Source: an uncultured Bacilli bacterium (GTDB lineage Bacteria; Bacillota_I; Bacilli_A; RF39; UBA660). Taken from it: DNA of 5,229 nt. A program made the position numbers and the translations under genes. Where the stretch lies: the NCBI GenBank assembly GCA_944331725.1, contig CALVJE010000073.1, positions 1 through 5,229 of the forward strand, read 5' to 3'. Below the pieces are notes generated by a model. That model was not told the DNA's origin. It saw only the letters and a list, made by a program, of their open reading frames with translations, and did no database searches. Positions 1-5,189 of this stretch are shown here, piece by piece; positions within the stretch are counted from its first letter, which is position 1, and every line of letters starts with the position of its first letter.

Positions 1-1368
1 TTAGTTAATGACTTATTACTTGATAAATATGGTAAGAAGATGAGTAAAAGTAAAGGTAATATCGTTAAACCATTTGACTTAATGAATGAGTTTGGAAGTG
101 ATGTTATTAGATTCTATTTACCTTATGTATCTCCTGTGTGGACTCCTATTAAGTTTGATAATGATGGGTTAAAAGAAGTTAATTCTAAGTACTTATCAAC
201 TTTAAAAAATGCTTATTCATTCTTTGAGATGTATGCTAATGCTGATAAGATTGATCCTAGAGTTTATAATGTTCCTGTTAAAGATAGAGAATTAGTTGAT
301 AAGTGGTTACTATCTCGTTTAAATAATACTTTAGATTTAGTTACTAAAGCATATGATGAATATGATTTAAATAAAGTAGTTCATTACATTGTTGATTTCT
401 TAAATGATGACTTTTCTAACTGGTATATTAGAAGTAATAGAAAGAGATTCTGGGATAGTGAACTTACTGAAAGTAAAAAGGCAGTATATCAAACTACTTA
501 TGAAGTTTTACTTACTTTATGTGAGATGGCGGCACCTATTACACCATTTGTTACTGAAGAGATTTATCGTAATTTGACTGATGGTAAGAGTGTTCATTTG
601 AGAGATTTCCCTAAAGTAGATTCTAGTTTAATAGTTCCTGAACTTGAAAATAGAATGAGTTTAGTTCGTGATATTTGTAGTTTAGGACGTAATGCTAGAG
701 AAGATGTATCTATTAAAGTTAGACAACCTCTTAACTTTATAATTGTTCCTAAAGTGTTTGAAAGCGTAGTAGGAGAACTTGAATCTATAATCTTAGAAGA
801 GTTAAATGTTAAAGAAGTAGTTTATGAAGATGATATGAGTCTTTATATGGATTATATTGTTAAGCCTAACTTTAGAGTTGTTGGTAAGATGTTTGGTTCT
901 AATATTAAAGCTTTCCAAGAGTTAGTTAGTAAGTTTGATATTAATGATGTTAATCAGATTAAATCAGGTTATTATACTACAGATTTTCTAGGTAGTGAGT
1001 TAAAAATAACAGAAGATATGATTGTTACAACTCTTAAAAATAAAGAAGGATACTGTGCATCTAGTAATGGTAATATTAGTGTTGTGTTAGATACTACTTT
1101 AACAGATGATTTAATACTTGAAGGACTTGCTCGTGAAGTAGTTAGAAAAGTACAAAGTCTAAGAAAAGAAGCTGATTTTGTTATTACTGATAGAATTAAT
1201 CTTTATTATAATGGAGATGACATTATTGATGTAATGCTTGATAAATATATGAATTATGTTAAAGAAGAGACTTTATCACTTGAAGTTATTAAAGATCCTA
1301 AGCTTGATAAAAATATTCCTGTTAATGACTTAATGATGGGATTAAAAGTAGAAAAAAGAAAAAAATAA
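1..1368 (+). CDS. ileS: Isoleucyl-tRNA synthetase, C-terminal part (5' end outside window)
   Basis: This is a class I aminoacyl-tRNA synthetase that charges tRNA-Ile with isoleucine in the cytoplasm. The reading frame is open to the left edge, so the gene is partial: 455 codons are visible, and enzymes of this type are usually a little over 1000 residues. Fragment residues 13-17 are the KMSKS ATP-binding loop, followed by KGN. Next comes the 'SPVWTP' stretch, then the helical anticodon-binding domain with NWYIRSNRKRFW (140-151) and AAPITPFVTEEIY (177-189). GRNAREDVSIKVRQPL (229-244) and the GLAREVVRKVQ helix (about 375-385) are hallmarks of the eukaryote-like, type 2 IleRS branch. The C-terminus ends in a basic tail and has no CxxC pairs, unlike type 1 enzymes, which carry a C-terminal zinc finger. 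The HIGH motif, editing domain and any upstream T-box leader lie outside the window. The family is certain; the type 2 assignment is from recalled family motifs. Confidence 0.97.
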   Translation, partial: LVNDLLLDKYGKKMSKSKGNIVKPFDLMNEFGSDVIRFYLPYVSPVWTPIKFDNDGLKEVNSKYLSTLKNAYSFFEMYANADKIDPRVYNVPVKDRELVDKWLLSRLNNTLDLVTKAYDEYDLNKVVHYIVDFLNDDFSNWYIRSNRKRFWDSELTESKKAVYQTTYEVLLTLCEMAAPITPFVTEEIYRNLTDGKSVHLRDFPKVDSSLIVPELENRMSLVRDICSLGRNAREDVSIKVRQPLNFIIVPKVFESVVGELESIILEELNVKEVVYEDDMSLYMDYIVKPNFRVVGKMFGSNIKAFQELVSKFDINDVNQIKSGYYTTDFLGSELKITEDMIVTTLKNKEGYCASSNGNISVVLDTTLTDDLILEGLAREVVRKVQSLRKEADFVITDRINLYYNGDDIIDVMLDKYMNYVKEETLSLEVIKDPKLDKNIPVNDLMMGLKVEKRKK

Positions 1369-1382
1369 AATTTATATGAATT

Positions 1383-1471
1383 TTTAAAATTCAAGATAAT
1401 TTAGTAGTGAAAATTGGGGAAAATAGGCGTTTTATAGTAATTTTGCACCTATTTTTCTTTTGAATTTTAAA
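1383..1471 (+). terminator. Nested stem-loop after ileS, possible weak terminator or structured RNA
   Basis: Two arms nest here. An outer perfect 12-bp inverted repeat pairs TTTAAAATTCAA (1383-1394) with TTGAATTTTAAA (1460-1471). Inside it, 1416-1427 pairs with 1448-1459; the core is AAAATAGG with CCTATTTT, extended by G-U pairs. The 3' strand is therefore paired without a gap from 1448 to 1471, while the 5' strand has a 21-nt bulge (1395-1415). The inner hairpin is followed by a T-rich run (TTTTTCTTTT), so it could end ileS transcription, but the stem is AT-rich and the loop is long. A small dyad, GAATTTTTAAAATTC (1378-1392), overlaps the outer arm. Confidence 0.35.
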
Positions 1472-1481
1472 TTTTGCCTTT

Positions 1482-1510
1482 TTGATTTAATTATCTCCTT
1501 ATGTTAGAGT
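1482..1510 (+). promoter_or_regulatory. Weak candidate sigma-A-type promoter for the Rpn-like gene
   Basis: TTGATT (1482-1487) and TAGAGT (1505-1510) each match four of six positions of the -35 and -10 consensus, with a 17-nt spacer. Transcription would start near 1517, inside the palindrome at 1517-1530, which would then act as an operator or 5' hairpin. In DNA this AT-rich, matches of this quality arise by chance, so this is only a candidate. Confidence 0.2.
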
Positions 1511-1536
1511 TAAATCACTTTTCGAAAAGTATTTAA
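1510..1536. promoter_or_regulatory. Perfect 14-bp palindrome within a longer dyad, next to the RBS of the Rpn-like gene
   Basis: ACTTTTCGAAAAGT (1517-1530) is its own reverse complement. It is flanked by TTAAAT (1510-1515) and ATTTAA (1531-1536), which also pair, leaving only C1516 unmatched. The dyad ends about 8 nt before the strong ribosome binding site AAAGGAGA (1542-1549) of the next gene. As DNA it looks like a dimeric repressor operator; as RNA it would form a hairpin close to the translation initiation region. The symmetry is seen directly; a regulatory role is inference. Confidence 0.45.
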
Positions 1537-1555
1537 TTAGGAAAGGAGAGAAGTA

Positions 1556-2701
1556 ATGTATACAGGTTACAATGAAAAAGTTTTAGAAAAAATGATAAAT
1601 TTAAAAGAAGCGGTTAAATTAAGAGACGAGCTTATAAGAAAAGGGGAAGTATTACCTGCTACAGAGGATGTTGTTTTTAAGAATTTGATTATGGAAAGTC
1701 GTGAATTTTTAATTATAATTTTAGAACATTTTTTAGGGCTTGGTAAAGAAATAATAAGAAAAAATATGTATTTGGAAAATACAGTGTTGCCTGTTAGTAA
1801 TGCTAAAGAGAAGAAGAAAGTTACAGATATAATTGTTAGAGTTGAAAGGAATGTAGTCAATTTAGAAATGAATGCTAGTTATTATAAAGGATTAATAAAT
1901 AGAAATATTGATTATATTTTAAAAGGTAAGACTGAAGCGAACTTTAGTGGAGAAAATTATGATGATAATTATATAGGTATTCAGATAAACTTTGATTTAG
2001 ATTGGCAGTATGATGATAGAGATATAATAAAGTTTGTATTAATGGATCCTGAACGAGGGATTGTGCTTTCAGAAAATCTTATAATATATAATATTAATCT
2101 TTTAAAATTTAGGGAAAAATATTATAATAATGATGAGTTAAGTGAGTTTGAGAGGGCTATAACTTTACTAACTTTAACAAAACGAGAAGATATAGAAAAG
2201 ATTAGTGAAGGAGTTGAAGGATTAATGGAAGCGAAGGAAGAAATAAAAAAACTATCAAATAACTTAGGAATAATAGGTGTATACGATTATGAAAAACATA
2301 AAGAATGGGAATGGAAACAGAAAGCGAAAGAATATGTTAAAGATGATTTGGCACTAATAGATTCTTTAAGAGAAGAGAATGATTTAATTATGAAAAAAAT
2401 TGAAGAAGATAAGAAATCTCTTAAGGAAGGACAAAAATCTCTTAAGGAAGGACAAAAATCTCTTGAGGAAGGACAAAAATCTCTTGAGGAAGGACAAAAA
2501 TCTCTTGAGGAAGGACAAAAATCTCTTGAGGAAGGACAAAAATCTCTTGAAGAAGGACAAAAGTCTTTAGAAGCAGATAGAAAATCTTTTAATCAACAAC
2601 TTATTGTAACTGCTAAAAAACTATTAGATAATGGTATTTCTATTGAAGAAATTAGGAATATTACAGGTTTATCTTTAGAGAAGATAGAAAGTTTAAAATA
2701 A
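1556..2701 (+). CDS. Rpn-like PD-(D/E)XK nuclease family protein with C-terminal heptapeptide repeats
   Basis: This is probably a member of the Rpn / PD-(D/E)XK nuclease family 'transposase' group, whose studied members cut DNA and raise RecA-independent recombination. The N-terminal part shows the family pattern: EDVVFKNLI (37-45), then TDIIVRVERNVVNLEMN (90-106), where D91 and E104 align with the nuclease core acidic residues. The usual family ending is ExQ; here it is ExN (N106), so activity is uncertain. Residues 287-342 are eight tandem heptads (KSLKEGQ twice, KSLEEGQ five times, then KSLEADR), predicted charged and helical. The C-terminal 35 residues (NGISIEEIRNITGLSLEKIESL) resemble the small helical tail common in these proteins. 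The 381-residue length is within the usual range, extended by the repeats. The ATG has a strong ribosome binding site (AAAGGAGA) 6-7 nt upstream. It sits alone between housekeeping genes, with palindromes on both sides and its own terminator, which fits an accessory gene. The family call rests on recalled motif patterns. Confidence 0.8.
   Translation: MYTGYNEKVLEKMINLKEAVKLRDELIRKGEVLPATEDVVFKNLIMESREFLIIILEHFLGLGKEIIRKNMYLENTVLPVSNAKEKKKVTDIIVRVERNVVNLEMNASYYKGLINRNIDYILKGKTEANFSGENYDDNYIGIQINFDLDWQYDDRDIIKFVLMDPERGIVLSENLIIYNINLLKFREKYYNNDELSEFERAITLLTLTKREDIEKISEGVEGLMEAKEEIKKLSNNLGIIGVYDYEKHKEWEWKQKAKEYVKDDLALIDSLREENDLIMKKIEEDKKSLKEGQKSLKEGQKSLEEGQKSLEEGQKSLEEGQKSLEEGQKSLEEGQKSLEADRKSFNQQLIVTAKKLLDNGISIEEIRNITGLSLEKIESLK
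2414..2581 (+). repeat. In-frame 21-bp tandem repeat, about 8 copies (KSL[K/E]EGQ)
   Basis: There are eight consecutive 21-bp units starting at 2414, 2435, 2456, 2477, 2498, 2519, 2540 and 2561. Units 1 and 2 are identical and encode KSLKEGQ. Units 3 to 6 are identical to each other and differ from units 1-2 by a single A-to-G change (Lys to Glu). Unit 7 has one synonymous change. Unit 8 is degenerate (KSLEADR) and is followed by a further partial echo (KSF). The near-perfect nucleotide identity points to recent expansion by slippage or unequal recombination. Every unit is a multiple of three, so copy-number changes keep the gene in frame. Confidence 0.97.
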
Positions 2702-2763
2702 ATGGTTGATAATAGTATAAAAAGTATGTTAATATATAGTTAACAAAAAAGATGTAAAGAGAG

Positions 2764-2779
2764 TTAGAATTAATTCTAA
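2764..2779. repeat. Perfect 16-bp palindrome downstream of the Rpn-like gene
   Basis: TTAGAATTAATTCTAA is exactly self-complementary. It lies 62 nt after the Rpn-like stop codon and 8 nt before the terminator stem. It has no T-tract of its own, so it is not a terminator by itself. It could be a protein-binding site or add to the 3' structure of the transcript. The function is unknown. Confidence 0.5.
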
Positions 2780-2787
2780 TGTTTGTT

Positions 2788-2820
2788 AAAGATTTCTTGG
2801 GCAAAGAAGTCTTTTTCTTT
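2788..2820 (+). terminator. Rho-independent terminator of the Rpn-like gene
   Basis: The stem AAAGATTTCTT (2788-2798) pairs with AAGAAGTCTTT (2804-2814) over 11 bp with one G-U pair. It closes a 5-nt GGGCA loop and runs directly into a T-rich tail (CTTTTTCTTTT). It separates the Rpn-like gene from murE, so murE should rely on the promoter just downstream. Confidence 0.75.
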
Positions 2821-2846
2821 TCATTAATTATATCTTGGTATATAAT
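2818..2846 (+). promoter_or_regulatory. Sigma-A-type promoter for murE
   Basis: A perfect -10 box TATAAT (2841-2846) lies 17 nt after TTTTCA (2818-2823), which matches four of six -35 positions. The -35 overlaps the T-tail of the preceding terminator, a compact arrangement common in small genomes. The start of transcription is expected near 2853, giving a leader of about 50 nt before the murE start. No riboswitch or T-box fits in that length. Confidence 0.6.
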
Positions 2847-2884
2847 ATAAGTAACAAGATTATTAGATATTTATATTTTATATT

Positions 2885-2892
2885 AGAAGGTG
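2885..2892 (+). promoter_or_regulatory. Ribosome binding site of murE
   Basis: AGAAGGTG lies 10 nt upstream of the TTG at 2903 and only about 5 nt upstream of an out-of-frame ATG at 2896. The murE frame has a TGA stop at 2894-2896, so the protein cannot start further upstream. TTG 2903 is the only start that keeps the conserved N-terminus. The next in-frame ATG is codon 36 and would delete conserved sequence. Confidence 0.6.
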
Positions 2893-2902
2893 TTGATGTT
2901 TT

Positions 2903-4315
2903 TTGAAAAAATTAAGTGAATTATATAATACTTTAGATGATAGATTAATTAAATCTATTAAGATAAATTCAAAAGAAGTAGAACCTGGAGATATATTTGT
3001 GTGTACAATGGGAGTTACTGCTGATCGTCATAATTTCATTGATGAAGCGATTAATAATGGTGCAAGTGCAGTTGTTGTTAGTCGTGATGTAGGGGAAAAG
3101 GCTGTTCCTGTTATAAAAGTAGATGATACTAATTTAGAGCTTAGAAAACTTTGTTCTAAGTTTTATGATTATCCATATACTAAAGCTTTTATGATAGGTG
3201 TTACTGGTACTAATGGTAAGACTACTGTAGCAGAAATTGTTTATCAGTTATTAGGAGAGTCTTGTGCATATATAGGTACTAATGGTAGAAAATATAAAGG
3301 TAAACATTTTAGTATGAGAAATACTACTCCTGATGTAGATAGACTTTATATGTATTTTAAAGAATTTATTGATAATTCTTGTGATACTATTTGTATGGAG
3401 ACAAGTAGTGAAGCTTTTTATAGACATAGACTTGATGATATTAGATATGATATAGGTATTGTTACTAATATTACAGAAGATCATTTAAATATACATAAGA
3501 CTATAGAAAATTATGTAGACTGTAAATGTCAGTTAGTAAGACAAGTTAAAGATGATGGATATTCTATATTAAATAGTAGTGATAAATATTTTGATAAATT
3601 TAAGATGGAAGCGAAAGGTACTGTTGTTAGTTATGGTTATAAAGATAGTGATACTCTAAAAATAGAAGATTATACTTTGAAAAGAGATAAGACTATTATT
3701 AATTTTAAATATAATAATAAAACTTATGAAGTTATATCTCCATTGCTTGGTAGTTTTAATGTTGATAATTTAGCAGCGGCTATACTTTGTGTTCTTTGTA
3801 AAGGTATTAGTTTTGATGAGATAACTAAAAGAGTCTTAAATATTAAACAAATAGAAGGTAGAATGGAGATAATGCCTTTTGTCTCTAAATATACAGTAAT
3901 ACTTGATTATGCTCATACTACTGATGCATTAGATAATATATTAACCTTTTTAAATATGGTTAAAGATGCTAGAATAATTACAGTTACTGGTAGTGCAGGA
4001 GGAAGAGAGGCTACTAAAAGACCTAGTATGGGTAAAGTAGTATTAGAAAAATCTGATTATGTTATATTTACTATGGATGATCCAAGATTCGAAGATCCTA
4101 ATAAAATTATAGATGATTTAGTTAGTGAGTCAGATAAAACTAATTATGAGAGAATTGTGGATAGAGAAAAAGCTATATACAAAGCTTTAGATATAGCGGA
4201 AGATAATGATATTATTTTAATAGCAGGTAAGGGTAGAGATGATTATATGGCAGTAGATGATAAGTATCTTCCTTATTGTGATTATGATGTTATTAAGAGT
4301 TATTATGAACAGTAG
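2903..4315 (+). CDS. murE: MurE, UDP-N-acetylmuramoyl-dipeptide (third amino acid) ligase
   Basis: This is a cytoplasmic Mur ligase that uses ATP to add the third stem-peptide residue (meso-DAP or L-Lys) to UDP-MurNAc-Ala-Glu. Three domains are visible. The N-terminal substrate-binding domain includes INSKEVEPGDIFVC (21-34). The ATPase domain has the P-loop GTNGKTT (102-108), TTPD (141-144), METSSEA (165-171), DHLNIH (193-198), a candidate carbamylated lysine K208, and FNVDN (285-289). The C-terminal domain has EGRME (318-322), DYAHTTDAL (335-343), GSAGGREATKRPSMG (363-377), DDPRFED (392-398) and GKGRDD (442-447). At 470 residues it is slightly shorter than typical MurE (about 490). Several motifs are variant: the usual SSHA/SSHG reads SSEA, DYAHTP reads DYAHTT, DNPR reads DDPR and GKGHE reads GKGRD. 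The third-position amino acid therefore cannot be assigned safely. The start is TTG. No terminator separates it from the 3D-domain gene, which has its own probable promoter. Confidence 0.9.
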   Translation: MKKLSELYNTLDDRLIKSIKINSKEVEPGDIFVCTMGVTADRHNFIDEAINNGASAVVVSRDVGEKAVPVIKVDDTNLELRKLCSKFYDYPYTKAFMIGVTGTNGKTTVAEIVYQLLGESCAYIGTNGRKYKGKHFSMRNTTPDVDRLYMYFKEFIDNSCDTICMETSSEAFYRHRLDDIRYDIGIVTNITEDHLNIHKTIENYVDCKCQLVRQVKDDGYSILNSSDKYFDKFKMEAKGTVVSYGYKDSDTLKIEDYTLKRDKTIINFKYNNKTYEVISPLLGSFNVDNLAAAILCVLCKGISFDEITKRVLNIKQIEGRMEIMPFVSKYTVILDYAHTTDALDNILTFLNMVKDARIITVTGSAGGREATKRPSMGKVVLEKSDYVIFTMDDPRFEDPNKIIDDLVSESDKTNYERIVDREKAIYKALDIAEDNDIILIAGKGRDDYMAVDDKYLPYCDYDVIKSYYEQ

Positions 4316-4341
4316 TTTACACTAATATTTTTGTCAAATGG

Positions 4342-4370
4342 TTGTCTTATAAGTGTCTATATGTTAAGAT
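4342..4370 (+). promoter_or_regulatory. Probable promoter of the 3D-domain gene
   Basis: TTGTCT (4342-4347) and TAAGAT (4365-4370) are separated by 17 nt, and a TGN extended -10 element (4362-4364) precedes the -10. An overlapping alternative -10, TAGAAT (4370-4375), matches five of six positions but has a poorer -35 (TTATAA, 4347-4352). I find no terminator between murE and this site, so read-through from murE is also possible. Confidence 0.45.
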
Positions 4371-4386
4371 AGAATTGTAAATATAT

Positions 4387-4394
4387 GGGGTGAT
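4387..4394 (+). promoter_or_regulatory. Ribosome binding site that selects the ATG at 4399
   Basis: GGGGTGAT matches the 16S anti-Shine-Dalgarno complement (GGAGGTGAT) and ends 4 nt before ATG 4399. In-frame GTG 4390 and ATG 4393 lie within the binding site itself, so the downstream ATG is the better start. Confidence 0.7.
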
Positions 4395-4398
4395 GCTT

Positions 4399-5079
4399 AT
4401 GAAAAGGACCATTTATATCATTAATGCAATTTTATTTATGGGATGTTGTTTACTTGTAAGTACAACCACTCCCGATGTAAAAGATATTGATGTAAATAAT
4501 AAGATTACTTATGTAAATAGTGATGCGATAAAAAAAGAAGAAGTTATTGAAGTTGTTCCTCTTGAAGTTATTCCTGAAGTAGTAGAGGAAGAACCGGTAG
4601 TAGAAGAGGTTCAAGAAGAAGTTGTAGAAGAGAAACCTAAAGAAGATGTAGTAGTAGGAAAAGATGAAGTAATAGAAGATAATACACCTATTGATAGTAA
4701 ACCAAATGAAGAGGTGTATATTCCACCTATTACTGTAGGTTCTACTTTTACAGGTACTATGAGTGGTTATGGGTCTGATGTAGAAGGAACTGGTTATACT
4801 TATTCTGGTTATTATATTAGAGATACTATTTATTATAATGATTCAACTTATGGACAGCTTAGAATATTAGCAGGGGATAAATCTATTCCTATGGGTACAG
4901 TTATAGAAGTTAGTAATAGTAATGCTGGTAGTTTTACAGGTATTGTTTTAGATACAGGTAGAAATATTGGTTTTGATAGATTATATGATTTTGATTTGTT
5001 GTATAAGACAAGTAGAGAAGCGATAAACAATGGTGTTAGTAAGAATGTGTCTTTTAAGATTTTAAGAGTAGGATACTAA
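4399..5079 (+). CDS. 3D-domain cell-wall protein with N-terminal membrane segment and acidic linker
   Basis: This is a 226-residue exported or membrane-anchored protein. Residues 1-3 are MKR; 4-21 are hydrophobic (IYIINAILFMGCCLLVS) and act as a signal peptide or membrane anchor. Two cysteines (16-17) are present but the context is a poor lipobox. Residues 45-105 form a low-complexity Glu/Val/Pro-rich, strongly acidic linker, likely spanning part of the wall. The C-terminal domain (about 115-226) is a 3D domain, the double-psi beta-barrel fold found at the C-termini of Rpf/YabE-like and MltA-type wall lytic enzymes. The three aspartates are probably D160 (AGDKSIPMGT), D185 (VLDTG) and D199 (YDFDLL), though D193 or D197 could be the third. 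There is no separate SLT or G5 domain, so any murein-cleaving activity would come from this barrel. The start at 4399 is chosen over an in-frame GTG 9 nt upstream. Its position after murE fits a wall role. Confidence 0.85.
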   Translation: MKRTIYIINAILFMGCCLLVSTTTPDVKDIDVNNKITYVNSDAIKKEEVIEVVPLEVIPEVVEEEPVVEEVQEEVVEEKPKEDVVVGKDEVIEDNTPIDSKPNEEVYIPPITVGSTFTGTMSGYGSDVEGTGYTYSGYYIRDTIYYNDSTYGQLRILAGDKSIPMGTVIEVSNSNAGSFTGIVLDTGRNIGFDRLYDFDLLYKTSREAINNGVSKNVSFKILRVGY

Positions 5080-5092
5080 AAAATATAAAAAC

Positions 5093-5189
5093 ACTTTACT
5101 AATTAAGAATAATTATGATAGTATTAAATTAGTAAGAGTAAGAAAGAAGGTAAAATGTAGAATGACAAACTTCTTTCTACTGGAAAAGT
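5093..5189. repeat. Cluster of inverted repeats downstream of the 3D-domain gene
   Basis: Two hairpins sit side by side. ACT-TTACTAATT (5093-5104) pairs with AATTAGTAA-G-AGT (5127-5139), with one bulged G. AGT-A-AGAAAGAAG (5137-5149) pairs with CTTCTTTCT-ACT (5170-5181), with one bulged A. They share the AGT at 5137-5139, so their outer pairs compete. ACTTT (5093-5097) can also pair with AAAGT (5185-5189), closing a three-arm fold. On the + strand neither has a T-tail. On the - strand the first hairpin would run into TGTTTTTATATTTTTT, so it could terminate a leftward transcript from beyond the window. The rest of 5080-5229 shows no gene. Confidence 0.4.

Noticed and set aside
1567..1860. 97-codon open frame on the - strand
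   Set aside because: It lies entirely opposite the Rpn-like gene, has a low-complexity Ser/Ile/Leu-rich composition typical of antisense AT-rich frames, and no recognisable motif.
2414..2581. CRISPR array
   Set aside because: The units are contiguous 21-bp copies without spacers and read in frame as protein, so this is a coding tandem repeat.
2727..2745. TGTTAA / TTAACA hairpin followed by A6, a possible - strand terminator
   Set aside because: The stem is only 6 bp with one G-C pair, there is no - strand gene to terminate, and such dyads are expected by chance in AT-rich DNA.
2847..2902. T-box or amino-acid riboswitch before murE
   Set aside because: The leader is only about 50 nt, with no T-box consensus and no room for a lysine riboswitch.
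3251..3484. 77-codon open frame on the - strand
   Set aside because: It is antisense to conserved murE motifs (including METSSEA) and its Ile/Ser/Thr-rich product looks like a shadow translation.
4441..4449. Lipoprotein signal (MGCC) in the 3D-domain protein
   Set aside because: The residues before the cysteines (LFMG) do not fit the usual lipobox with Leu or a similar residue at -3, so a simple signal peptide or membrane anchor is preferred.
4848..5030. 60-codon open frame on the - strand
   Set aside because: It is antisense to the conserved 3D domain with no supporting ribosome binding site or motif.
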